Assembly (NCBI GenBank): GCA_963978905.1 | Contig: OZ022256.1 | Location: 8,043,501 to 8,107,500, forward strand | Reading direction: 5' to 3' | Source: Trichostrongylus colubriformis | Taxonomy: Eukaryota; Nematoda; Chromadorea; Rhabditida; Trichostrongylidae | DNA length: 64,000 bases | Shown: positions 36,401 to 45,792 of the stretch, in pieces | Numbering within the stretch: the first letter of the stretch is position 1 | How the letters are laid out: every line of letters starts with the position of its first letter | Notes under the pieces: model-generated | The model's database searches: none | Told to the model about the DNA's origin: nothing | The model's input: only the letters and a program-made list of their open reading frames with translations | Translations under genes and position numbers: made by a program

Positions 36401-37347
36401 ATGGTGTATAGGAATCTCAGGCTTCACCCACAGAGGTGGTAGAAATAAATCTGAGACATCCTATCTTTACGTAGTTATCATGAATAAACCGTGCCTCAAT
36501 ACTTACTTACTAATACTTAATAAAATGATGTCTGTGAGGAATATGGTGAAGCAACATGAGAATGTGGGCCCAAGAAAGTCAAAGCCCCACCTGAGGGGGA
36601 AAAACGAAACTGCAGCTTCCAACGGAAAGCTGGTGACCTATTCATCAAAATTGAGATTTTATAGGTTGAACTCGTCGCATTGAAATGAATCCAACGCTCT
36701 CAATTTTTTCCCATTTTATCCACTCTATGACAATGCGGCGTCTTGCATCGTTTAATCTGTCGCTAGGTGTCAATTTCTCGAAAAATGTGAGCGGTGTTGC
36801 AGTAGTCACGCTGTGCATATCAGTGTTAAAAATTAGTGAAGATTTTTGCGAAGTTCCATTCACCAAAACAAAGAACAGCATAACATTCTCCGGCTCCAAC
36901 TTTCTATTAATTCTTGCATTTCACCGAATCACTACAGTGTAGCCATATTATGCTCAGACATACTACAACATGGCCAAGGGTTTTGCTTAATATGATAGAT
37001 AGCTAAGAGTAAGATTGCGACAGCCAGCAGGTCATGAAAATCATGGAATTTTCAGACGCAAAGGAACACGGCAAGAACTAATCGGAAGCAAGAAATTAAA
37101 ATCTTCCTACAAGCCACTTTTTTGTGCTGCTACATAAGCACACTTATTATGATTTGGCACAATGCGGGTAAGCCTTACACCGTTTAAAAAATCAAATGAA
37201 CTCACTACATGCATTTTTGCAATTTGTTTAGAAAACTGGTTCTACATGACTACCACGACAATTGCTATTCTGAATTGTGCATGGATATGCTTTTCTTTCC
37301 TGAACCCGTTACTGCTCATTGCTCTGAACCAGTACGTCATTATATGA
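27457..37347 (+). CDS. G1: seven-helix nematode chemoreceptor, Srt/Srx-like, six exons
   Basis: Predicted chemosensory GPCR of about 282 aa. Exons: 27,457-27,585; 27,967-28,122 (or ending 28,110); 29,986-30,111; 34,972-35,181; 37,056-37,167; 37,232-37,347. Splice phases join cleanly and all introns are GT-AG. Exon 1 carries TM1, ending VPLYAPVIY. Exon 2 has YRLMNQINYLDVGQ (TM2), exon 3 ITGCTANSLW then SISRILII (TM3) and exon 4 TM4 (AAVVIGWLYVLGVWLWG) with TM5. Exon 5 holds the basic loop RKQEIKIFLQA and TM6, and exon 6 holds TM7 with NPLLLIALNQY. The YxxM..LD and W/SRIL motifs fit the Srt/Srx group; the exact family is uncertain. Intron 3 is 4.86 kb of nested transposons plus an N gap. No frame lesion is visible in the exons. 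The C-terminal tail is very short, so a further exon is possible. Confidence 0.8.
28338..28504. repeat. Inverted-repeat element in G1 intron 2
   Basis: Left aatggaactggaatgcgtgg faces right ctagttccatt, with ggaatgcaccatgcc inside. About 167 bp. Small MITE-like structure. Confidence 0.6.
28510..29985. other. Remainder of G1 intron 2; nothing further seen
   Basis: Non-coding by context between exons 2 and 3. A run of about 13 G lies at 29,641-29,657. Confidence 0.5.
30456..30950. mobile_element. Tc1-like MITE with TA target
   Basis: Left end CAGTAACGCTCAAAAGTCTT, right end its inverse (aaaacttttgagcgctactg). TA lies outside both ends (30,454-30,455 and 30,951-30,952). CAGT.GCGCTCAAAAGT-type ends are typical of Tc1-family transposons. 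495 bp, non-coding. Confidence 0.8.
30953..32492. mobile_element. Foldback element: near-perfect 1.54-kb palindrome
   Basis: Ends CAATACCGCTCGCGTCGGG and CCCGACGCGAGCGGTATTG with TA outside both. The two arms (about 768 bp each) are almost identical inverted copies around a centre near 31,721. The only arm differences I noticed are scattered single-base changes and small length differences. The centre has mirrored gatggcgccatcg, cacggccgtg and ctctcccag blocks. Open frames in the arms are mirror shadows of each other, not genes. A diverged copy is at 3,917-4,978 and end fragments at 36,533-36,945 and 53,738-54,150. Confidence 0.85.
32495..32643 (+). other. Coding-like segment truncated by the assembly gap
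   Basis: In one plus frame this reads a hydrophobic, membrane-helix-like stretch (FALGTINSVNIILSVYST and ILYIVYHCSP) without stops until the gap. It lies inside the Mutator-like element, between the foldback element and the N run. It could be captured host sequence, transposon sequence, or chance. Confidence 0.25.
32644..32843. other. Assembly gap of 200 N
   Basis: Exactly 200 unresolved bases inside the transposon nest in G1 intron 3. The round number suggests a placeholder, so true length and content are unknown. Confidence 0.99.
32929..33976. mobile_element. TA-target mariner-type non-autonomous element with long inverted arms
   Basis: Ends TTGGGTTGAGGAATAAATTC and its inverse gaacttatttctcaacccaa, with TA outside both (32,927-32,928 and 33,977-33,978). 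The arms share gttccctgttct, catctttcgacaaagcttat and tcgatagagctttttctgct in inverted orientation. 1,048 bp. Related to 26,147-27,345. It sits 7 bp from the right target duplication of the Mutator-like element. Confidence 0.8.
34110..34340. mobile_element. Possible diverged Mutator-like MITE
   Basis: The left part (tactgttaggacaggatttc, then gcaac) and right part (gttgcgaaataatgtcgcaa, then cgatacataacc) are weak inverted copies. No clear 9-bp duplication. Confidence 0.4.
35319..35705. mobile_element. TTAA-MITE relative (copy b) in G1 intron 4
   Basis: Left aggaatcgtgcacggaaaa and right tttccgtgcaagattct, with a palindromic interior around ggcctcNgagtaaa. The TTAA flanks are not preserved. 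Confidence 0.6.
36533..36945. repeat. Foldback-element end fragment (copy A)
   Basis: Contains gaactcgtcgcattgaaatg, aatccaacgctc and cccattttatccactc in the same order as the right arm end of the 30.95-32.49-kb palindrome, followed by a diverged tail. The partner in the duplicated block is 53,738-54,150. The 86-91-codon open frames here are repeat sequence, not genes. Confidence 0.55.
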
Positions 37348-37674
37348 ATACAAACACATGTTTGCATTACTCACGAACTAACGGATTTTTGGGTAATTCT
37401 CGTAAGGTTCACACAAGTCCACATTTGCACTTATTGTAAGAATTGTAAGAGGAATGTTTCGGGTTGAAGCAGCGCTCTCGAGCCCGATATGAGTGTGCCC
37501 TGCGAGTCAAGAACACCTAAGTCTAGGAGCTAAAAAAACTCATAAGAGCATCTTTATCTTGAACCCTTCTCCCTTCATTTCTTACCCACCATCTTTTGTA
37601 GTAACAAAGGGGGTACGGAGGTCTGTGCAACACGACAAGTCTAGAAGTAGGCAGATAACAACTTGCCTTCATTG

Positions 37675-38040
37675 TCGAAGCAATCATGCACGGAAAAATG
37701 AGTTCCTCTGTTATTTATATATTTATGTTCTATTTGCTCCATGAGGGCTGGATGCAAAACTCGACGAGGAAAAGTGAAATCCGGCTACGATGCAGCTCTT
37801 CAAAGTGACAGACGAAGGGGCGAGCCGTTCGAGTGGCCTACCGGCTCGTCTCCCGCTACTTCAAAGAGCTGAATCTCAGCCGGATTCTCACTTTCAATTA
37901 GATTTATTGCATGTGTGGATACACATGAAATAAGTCAACTTACAGTGAGTCGAATTTTTCAGATGATTCTTTGCACGCTGCCCTTAAATAACAAGAGCAA
38001 CATAAGTATGAGGGCAACAGAGAAACTCATTGCGTGACGA
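37675..38040. mobile_element. TTAA-MITE relative (copy c), shared by both blocks
   Basis: Starts gcaatcatgcacggaaaaat and ends in an inverted aaactcattgcgtgacga. Partner in block B at 56,690-57,032, so the insertion predates the duplication. Confidence 0.6.
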
Positions 38041-38050
38041 CTCATTTTAA

Positions 38051-38453
38051 GGGATCGTCCACGGGAAATGAGTTTTTTTTTGTTACTCATATACCTATGT
38101 TGTATTTACCTAATGTGAGCCGCATGCAAAGTTTAATACGAAAAATATGTGAATGCGGCTAAGATACAGCACCACAAAGTCTCAGCTGGGTGGGCGGGAC
38201 CTCCGAGCAAGCGCCCGCCCGTCGTTCGCCGCGGTCGGACACGCATTGTAGGAATAGAAAGTTATGTTAACAGTCCCCTCTTCGTTCCCAACCGCGGCGG
38301 AAGACGGGACGTGGCTTTTACTCGGAGGCCCTGCCCACCCGGCCGGAACTCTGGGGAGCTGTATCTTGGCCAAATTCTCGCTTTTTCGCGTGAAACTTTG
38401 CATGTGGCCCTTAAAACTAATACAATATAAAAGTTTTTCCGTGGACGATTCCT
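38051..38453. mobile_element. TTAA-MITE copy d, present only in block A
   Basis: GGGATCGTCCACGGG to CCGTGGACGATTCCT, flanked by TTAA (38,047-38,050 and 38,454-38,457). 403 bp. At the matching point in block B (about 57,030-57,042) the sequence runs straight from gcacgatttg to ttttgagcaaaaagc with no insertion. Confidence 0.8.
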
Positions 38454-38568
38454 TTAAGTTCTTTAAGCAAAAAGCAAAGCCTTGGTAACGGCTATGGTAA
38501 GTGGTGGTACAATGTCCTTTTCGAGCAGCACTTGGACCCATCTGCTTTCGAACATCGGACTAGACACA

Positions 38569-38830
38569 GGATGTGTACACCTATGTCGAATTTTCGCTTC
38601 GCGGCGTCGCACTCGCGGAGCAATCAGTATGACTTGCTGAAGTCGACTGCAATTCTGCTAAGGTCGCAGTAGGCTGGTACCGTAAAGGATTGTCAGAAAT
38701 TGCAGGTAGGAAGCTCAGGAAGTGAGCTAATGTTGATGCTCTTCCAACAGATTAAGCTGCAAAGCTCTAGCACCACCGCGCCGCTCGCCCAGGGCGCCCG
38801 TGCGAAAATTCGTTATAAGTGTACACATCC
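38569..38830. mobile_element. Mutator-like MITE (block A copy)
   Basis: TIRs ggatgtgtacacctatgtcg and gttataagtgtacacatcc. Flanks ctagacaca and ctcgaccca form a decayed 9-bp duplication (7 of 9). 262 bp, exactly the length of its block B partner at 57,143-57,404, so it was present before the segment duplicated. Confidence 0.8.
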
Positions 38831-39399
38831 CTCGACCCAGAATGGTACATGGGTAAAATTCTGCAGAGTGCAGACATCACTGAATTAAGACCGCCATTGA
38901 GAATCAGGACCAGAATCAGGAGGAAGTGTAAGTGATTCAGAACCGCTTACGCATGGCCCAACTACAACGCTGTGCTACATGTCCATGTATCTTTCCGCTT
39001 ATTTACACTTCTTTTCCTAACATTTCAGGACAATCCGAAACAAAGTGATGGCTAGCTGTAAGAAAAAGGAGACCTCAACTGCTGTCTTTTCATACACAAG
39101 CAAAACTCGAAGAAGCACTTGAACTCTACTCGTGACCTCGTGGAATCCTCGTAATTCTCTCGTATTGTTTAACAGTGAATTTGTACGTAAAACATGCCGT
39201 TCACAGTGATTTTTGTTTATAAGCATTTGTATCATGGAGTCTCTGTAAGTAGTGAAGCAGCCGAGGTGCTTGATGGCAAACGTAGTATAAGTCTAGTGTT
39301 CAAAATCGCTCTGTGCGCATTCCACTGGACCTGATCAATTCAATCTAGAAAGAAATATCGGGTACTTGAGCACCTCATTATTGAAATTGCATTGAATTT

Positions 39400-39765
39400 G
39401 AACAAAATGTCAGCTTCAAAGACACCGGGAAGGGCAAATTTGACAAATAGGGGCATCATGAAAGTAGCGGTGCTTAGCAATATAAGAGTACAGAAAGAAC
39501 GACATAAAACTGCGAAAAAACCGAGAAATAGGAACTTGAAAATTCCCCTTCTCTCTCGCGTCTCTCTGCGTCACTAGCCGGGGTGGAATGCAGACAGGGT
39601 AGAGGAATCGGCCGGCCGCGATTGTTTTCCCGCCCCTTTCCGGCTACTCGCCCAGCTGCAGGACCGCAGGACGACATGCCGAGCTGCAGGGTTGTCTTGA
39701 GACCCCAAGCAGCGTTTTTTCAATGCGATTTCCGCCACATATGACCTCTTCTGAAGTACAAGATT
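39400..39765 (+). repeat. GC-rich dispersed repeat (copy in block A)
   Basis: Recognised by gacaccgggaagg, tataagagtacagaaagaac, gaccgcaggacgacatgccg and cacatatgacctctt. Copies lie at 57,955-58,265 (same orientation) and 55,925-56,290 (inverted). The open frames in it are not conserved as protein. Confidence 0.75.
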
Positions 39766-40724
39766 CGTTTTCAGAGAACATGTATTCCCAAATCTCAGTT
39801 TTCCTTTACCTCTACTGGTGCCTTCGATTTGTTTGGTGTTCTATATATTTAGAGAAAAAAATATCACTGTACTGTCACTATTCTAGTCGTTTAGGCATCT
39901 TACGGCTGTCATTACTTCCAATTCAAAAGCGTCGCCAGGGGTAAGAAGAAAATGAGCACTGGGTAGATATATTTTTTGTAACTCAACTTTTCGTCCAGAA
40001 GAGACTGTGCAAGTCTCCCTTCGGAGGCTCGTTCAGAGGTCTTTTAACAAAAATGCGACGCTGCTAGTCACCCTGCTTCGCACTCGCTGGGCGAATTGCT
40101 GCAAGGGCGGGGCAGCACTCGTGGCAGGCTGACTGAGCCATTCGCCCGGCTGCATTCAATCCCAACGTCTAATGATTTGAAGAGGGCGGAAGCCTATGAC
40201 TGAGTAGGAGGCTTTTCGGGCTCCCGTTTCCCGAATTTGACGATTTTATTCCGTTTCCTATACCCACACTGTGTCACCGATAACGTAACCGTCGCCTATT
40301 CCCCCTACCGCCCTCGGGGTCCTGTCCGCGATACCTCAATAGACGAAACTTCGAGGGATCGTGTATCTGCCGCAATTTGATTTCCCTCGGAAATTTCGCA
40401 GTTTACCCATAGTGAACAAGCACAACAAATTTGGGAGAGGAGAAAATTATTATTCTGTGGGAGATATATTTTAGACAGTGTCTGTACTTCATACATCTTA
40501 AATGCTGTATGTATTCAAATTTCAACGTATCCTCATACTCATTATTTATGTGTTTTTTAGGCAACATCACACCAACGCTTCATTTGAAAACTCGAATTTG
40601 CTGGAGCTCTTTTTAAATCAAAAGCACACTTTTTGCCTTCAGTCTTAATTGCTCTCTCACAATCGATTCAGCACTGTGATGCAAGGGTCAAAAGTTCATG
40701 GGTCATTGCCTTTTTCATGATGAA

Positions 40725-43700
40725 TTATCGATTGCCGATGGAAGCAGGAGCAGTGGAGCCTCTTCTGTGTCTTCTGCATCGCAGGAACTTGACGACAGCG
40801 TTGCGGAGGTCAGCAGAGAGCATTAGTAAACAGAAGGGAGGCACGCATACCATTACATCGTTTATCCAAAAGAACTAAAAAAGATTCGTGAAACATTCTG
40901 AGTCATGGCAACCGAATGAGGCAGCGGTCTTCACTGAATAATTTGGACAGATCTCATCAAAAAAAAACCATTTGCTTTGGGTCCTGTGATAGATGTGTGA
41001 TAGATGTCAAACCTTAAAGGAATCGTCAACGGAAAAATGTGTTTCTTTGTTACCCATGTATTTATGTTGTATTTGCCTGATAAGGCACGCATGCAAAGTT
41101 TCACGAGGGAAGTGAGAATTCGGCTGAGATAGAGCTCCCCCAATTCTCGGCCGAGTGGGTGGGGCCTCCGAGTAAAAACCCGTTCCTGTCGTGCATCGCG
41201 ATTGGGAAGGGAGAGTGGGACTATTTACGTAGCTTTTCGTACAATGCGTCCCCGACCACGGTGAACAACTGGATGGGCACTTGCTCGAAGGCCCCGCCCA
41301 CCCGGACGAGATTTTGAGGCGCTGTATCTTAGCCGGATTCACATTTTTTCGCCTGAAACTTCGCATGAGGTCCACATTAGGCAAATAAAACGTAAATATA
41401 TGGGTGACAGGAAAACTCATTTCCGTGGACGTGAAATCTCACCTGCATAGTGGCCCACAGATCGATCTCTGCATTGTTGGTGATAATCGCAAATGCCTTG
41501 GCGATTTGCTGTACGCACATGAGCATGGTAGAAACAAACACGAGTGCCGTATGTATCAGTAGTCCCTGAATTCAGCCTTATGTTTGCACGAAATTTTGTT
41601 TGATTTCTATGTAGTACAAAAACTTCTACAATATTATCCGAAATGGTTTTGTTGCCCAAGGTCAGCTCGCGACACTACAAGGGAGCCCAATACGTCGTAA
41701 CTTCATCAAGGCCCACAAGTGTCAGTCATGCTTACCCATTTTTGAATTTTGCTCGCATGACTTAGGCCGCGTTTAAACTCTGCGGTGCTGGCAGAGCACG
41801 TGCTTGCGTGTTTCTGCGTCTCCGCCCATGCCACCCTGCCTCGTTGCCTGCGTCCCCCTGCACCTTCCCCATGCCAGCCTTCCTCGCTGTCTGTGAACGC
41901 AGCCACGTCCAGCCGGCGCCGAGTATGAACGTAGCCTTACAAATCATCTCTTTGTGTAAGTTGCTAGCAGAAAACTTATCATTAGAAGAGAGATGGTCGA
42001 AATGGGTGTTTGCTGATTTCTGTTTATAAGGAGATCCATAGTTTCTGATGTACAAAGGCTATGTCAGCACTGTAGATTTTGCCAGATTGCTGATTTAGTT
42101 TTTTTTTTTTGCTGTCGGATTGTTTTCTCTGTCAATTACTGGACTTACCTTTTCGTAGAGGCTATTTCGCGAGTGATCGCCGAGTTTCCGCAGTCTGCGC
42201 CATTCGATGAAGAGCCTTGTGTTGAGAATAAGGCTCATAGTTGCGTATATGAGGCTTACTCCGAAATAGATAGACCTATTCCTCTGCAAACATGTTGGTC
42301 AGTGTATTGGTTATTTTCCATATATAATACTGCATGTGTCCTACGGTTTTACATGATTGGCTACCTAGTTCTATTTGACTATGACCCATTCCTAGCGGAC
42401 AGAAGCTCAGAATTGCCCTTTCACGTAGAGTCAATTATTAAGATTGAAATCTGATTTTACGAATAGTCTACCTCTTAAAAATTTACTAATGAGGATGAGA
42501 GAACCGTCTCGTCACGAGTCAAAGATAGCGCTAGGGGTAATGTGGTTACTTAGAAACCCTAAAAGAAACTCATTTACATGGGAGCTAGAGGACGCCCATT
42601 TGTGGCAAAATCTCCCTCAAAATGCGGGCGCCGAAGTACATATAAGGACAGCGTAGCGAACAACAGCTGACGCCCTTGAATGACAGACCCCACCTGTTGG
42701 CAACGTGATACCCGATTGGCTGCGGTGGGAGTGACCAAGGAGCTACGGCAGGGTTGGAGCGATCGCGGCGCATTTTTTGAACAGACATGTCGCAGACCTT
42801 TTTCTAAGCAGCCTATCATTTTTCAGTGTTTTCGATTTCTGATCGTTATCCGTGGAAATTGCGAGTCAATCATTTCTAATCTTTGTTTTTCATTACTTCT
42901 CACTTGCTGTCTTCGCTCGTCTACAGTTAACGAAGCCATGCCTTTTAATTTTTTGTACATCTCCTACGCTGTTTCTACTCTTTGATCGCGTGGTAATATG
43001 CCAATGGGAAACTCGTCCAAACTCACTTCCCGGCCACTTTACTTCCGTTTCCCTTTCACCGTCGTGCTATTGAGAATCTCAACTGCTATATACACAACCT
43101 CTAACACTACCTTCAACAAATATTCGAGCAAGTCACCAAGTGACCCTATTTGACAAACTCTAAGTGGTTACGTTCAAGTTATATTCTGTACAGAGGAGGG
43201 ATCTGAGTTGAAGGAGAGCCGACATGTTTAGCCTCCCATGTCTGGGATTGTTGGGTAAATCAACATACGCAGGCGAAGGATTTCTGGGGTTTTTTCAATA
43301 CAATGAATGACGATGAAAGCCTCATCATTACGCCCACATAAAGCGATAGCTTAAGTTCAAAAATATGCATGCAAATTGTACATATAGAAATATGCGCGAG
43401 TTTTTGTTGGCTCACAAATACATCAGAATCATAAATAACTAGCATAACTCGACTGACCAAATTAGTGCTTGCTTCCAAGCCAACAAAAGTGAAAGTGCCG
43501 TCAACATTCCTTGTGTAGATTACCTCTGAACCGATGACGTGAGCAAAAGCAGCGAAGCCCACAATATACTGAGCGAATATCATGATGTACACATTGCGTC
43601 TAGTCCAGATCTGCGAGTTTTATCATTCGTAAACCTCGGGCCACGCTCGAATTTGAGAGTGTTGCTAATGTCATGCAAAATTACGTGAGCTGGGTCTATT

Positions 43701-45773
43701 CAATCATACAACTAACCTCATCGTATTTGTTTATTAGACAAATAGCAGAATACCGGTTTAATATAATGAGCATATTTCCAATCATATGTGAAACAAAACT
43801 TGCGCCATTAAGAAGTAAAGCAGTAGAAACAACTGCATGTAAAGCCGGACTTAGGCTAAGCTGTCTATTCAGACGATTGAAGCAGGTAATAACGATTGAG
43901 AGCACGTCCGTAATTCCTGAGTGTAGCTTCTATATAAACAATGATAAACGTGTAAAGAACTGTACAATTCCAAAGCTCATTAAAAAATTCAAAAGGCTGC
44001 AAATTCTCAAATGTTTTCTGAAATATAATGCAATATTTCGGTGCCTAGCACTTTCGTCAGACCTGAAATGTGGTAGTTTTGTTATCTGATATACGTGGTT
44101 TATTACCGACTCACGTGCCTATTCCAATTATTTTTTGCGTGGATACATTGTGAAGCCGGGATTTCTCGGGAATTTTCGGAAAAAACCATGCTTTAACGTT
44201 TAACCTTTATGTGCATCTTTTCACGTTATGGCTCACATGTCCCAAACATCAGCCCCATGCCACTGGACTTAGGAATTCTGCTTTAAGTTCTAGCAGCAGT
44301 AGACAAATAGGGAGGGTGGAGCGGTGCCATTGATATGGGAGCTATCAAAACTTAGCAACCGACAAGGACCCATAAATGACGTCCAAAGCAAATGTGAACA
44401 AATCCGCTCGTCTAGTTGTTTCTGCTACAAAGACGCAAACTAGACACAGAATAGAACGAAGGAGTATAGGAAAAGCTATTAATGCTTGAAGAGCTCTTTG
44501 AACCATCGAGTAGGTAGAAGCCAAGGCTGCACGTGTTTCTCGTTTTTTCAGGACGGAAGTGAGTAGGGATGTTGAAGTGGAAAGCACCAAAACCATATTA
44601 TATGTCGATCAATTACTGAAAAGTTCTTAGGTCATATCCTTCTTTCTTGATGGCGCATCAAATAACTAGTTTTAGGTACGAGGTGTACCTCACGCGTCGC
44701 AGATCACCTGTGAGATGAGGACTAGGCAGTTTGAAAATCTGAAATTTGGAGAGAGTGACTCAGCGATGTGTTTAAACAAAGAAAGGAAGTACAGTTCTAT
44801 TGAATTCACTCTTATGCAGATGCAGTCTATAGATGCACCAAATAGGCACAGTTAATCGAAGTTTTGCATCAGGGTACAGTCCAGTTCCCGAAGGCTGGCA
44901 GGGCGTGGCCTGCAGAGTTGGGTGAGAGTGTGTCGCGGGGTGAGAGAGATCGATACAAGTCCGTAGGCCTCGCCCTGCCAGCCGTCGGGAAATGGACTGT
45001 AACTATCCGTTTTCGGCTCACTGCCCGCGTCATGATAGCTTACTGACTGTCCACCACTTGGTAAAGAAAACTGCAATCGTTTTCTTGCACGCAATTACCC
45101 ACACATTAATCGGTCTAGTTCAAACGGCATTTTTCTCTGACAACCCAACATACCTGCAAGCCATCTCAATGTTCTGACACCTAGTGCAACGTTAGCACGC
45201 CTCAAAATAAAGGCGAGAGTACGAAATAGGTTTTTATAGGAGTAAGAGGTGCTATCAGTGCTACAACATGATTTACGAAAAAATTCTGACACTCATCGGT
45301 TTCTGGCCACTGATTAATAGAGCGATTGCTTTACCACATCTTTTCCTTATTACAGTACGCAGACGGACAGACACACCGGCAAGGCCATCGAAAAACTACA
45401 AACAGATCGGCTAACAAGGAGACGCACAAAGTTAGTGGATTATAGAGTAGAAAGTGGTAGAGTCTGTGGAAGTCGATCGGGCAGTCATGCTTCTCGCATA
45501 ATGTTATTACATGTCCATTGCTATAGTTGTGATGTGATATATTACCCCGGTGTCAATTGCTGGGACTTGAGCCGAGAGCAATGAACCAGCTTAGTGTTCT
45601 CAATGACATTCCAAATTTGGAAAACTAATATGGATCCAACCTGTTGCCACAAAGATAACATAAAATGCACTTCTGAAGATTGTTGCCTGAGACGTAATGA
45701 TGATTAGTAGAACAAACATGTACGCCACCAGCAGCATACCTTCTATCACAGTTTGCGGCACATTATGAGTCAT
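40725..45773 (-). CDS. srg-A: serpentine chemoreceptor of class gamma (Srg) type, six exons, intact
   Basis: Predicted seven-helix chemosensory receptor of 297 aa. Exons in transcript order: 45,773-45,641; 43,916-43,717; 43,610-43,458; 42,283-42,149; 41,565-41,443; 40,874-40,725 (TAA stop 40,727-40,725). All junctions are GT-AG and the phases match exactly. Exon 1 gives MTHNVPQTVIEG and TM1, ending FYVIFVAT. Exon 2 opens ITDVLSIV (TM2) and holds NRYSAICLINKYDE (N98-R99-Y100), joined to IW of exon 3. That NRY...Y..IW signature with ITD is typical of Srg. Exon 3 has TM4 and the loop TRNVDGTFTFVG, exon 4 TM5 (LIYATMSLILN) then a basic loop, and exon 5 TM6. Exon 6 has INDVMVCVPPFCLLMLSADL (TM7) and a basic tail. 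No lesions. The related Srv class is the main alternative. It faces G1 tail to tail. Confidence 0.88.
41018..41431. mobile_element. TTAA-MITE copy e in srg-A intron 5, block A only
   Basis: Begins AGGAATCGTCAACGG after TTAA (41,014-41,017). The right end stops at ccgtggacg, about 12 nt short of the family end, and abuts intron 5 only 11 nt from the 5' splice site of exon 5. In block B (59,560-59,623) the intron continues with no insertion at that point. Confidence 0.75.
41763..41939. mobile_element. hAT-like GC-rich MITE (block A copy)
   Basis: Ends ttaggccgcgtttaaactct and gagtatgaacgtagcctta are imperfect inverted copies, with an internal ctccgcccatgccaccctgc. Related copies are at 59,975-60,154 (block B, same intron) and 53,007-53,158. 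The superfamily is a guess from the end sequence; no 8-bp duplication is clear. Confidence 0.5.
42518..42985. mobile_element. MITE-3 copy in srg-A intron 3
   Basis: agcgctaggggtaatgtggt start, then cagctgacgccc and ctgtcttcgctcgtctacag. Partner in block B at 60,727-61,170. Confidence 0.55.
44396..44876. other. srg-A intron 1; nothing further seen
   Basis: Unique intronic sequence beyond the right end of the duplicated segment. No motif recognised. Confidence 0.5.
44877..44999. mobile_element. Short TA-target MITE in srg-A intron 1
   Basis: CAGTCCAGTTCCCGA to the inverse CGGGAAATGGACTG, with TA outside both ends (44,875-44,876 and 45,000-45,001). ctggcagggcgtggcctgc and its inverse lie inside. 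123 bp. A right-end copy is at about 6,165-6,222. Confidence 0.75.
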
Positions 45774-45792
45774 GTCTTCTGTAGAGAGAAAA
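45774..45792 (-). promoter_or_regulatory. Probable spliced-leader (trans-splice) acceptor of srg-A
   Basis: On the minus strand attttctctctacag ends 5 nt before the start codon. A strong polypyrimidine-CAG this close to ATG is the usual layout of a nematode trans-splice site. An upstream cis-spliced exon is the alternative. Confidence 0.5.

Larger units (their letters stand above)
36533..44395 (+). repeat. Segmental duplication, copy A
   Basis: Collinear with 53,738-63,525. Order shared by both: gtgaggaatatggtg start, foldback fragment, G1 exons 5-6, TTAA-MITE relative, Mutator-like MITE, GC-rich dispersed repeat, srg exon 6, exon 5, hAT-like repeat, exon 4, MITE-3, exon 3, exon 2, and an end near agctatcaNaa. 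Copy A uniquely carries two TTAA-MITEs (38,051-38,453 and 41,018-41,431). Receptor exons are about 88 percent identical at the protein level by hand count. Confidence 0.9.

Noticed and set aside
36685..36942. 86-codon frame with a similar copy at 53,876-54,151
   Set aside because: Both are the same foldback-derived repeat copied by the segmental duplication. Similarity at DNA level is as strong in the non-coding flanks.
37112..37167. Reading cctacaag at 37,106-37,113 as a splice acceptor and starting a separate exon there
   Set aside because: The frame is open back to a better acceptor (aattttcag ending 37,055), joining exon 4 in phase 0 and giving a sensible basic loop before TM6.
45055..45177. 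Hydrophobic plus-strand frame inside srg-A intron 1
   Set aside because: No homolog recognised, no acceptable splice context, lies in an intron on the opposite strand.
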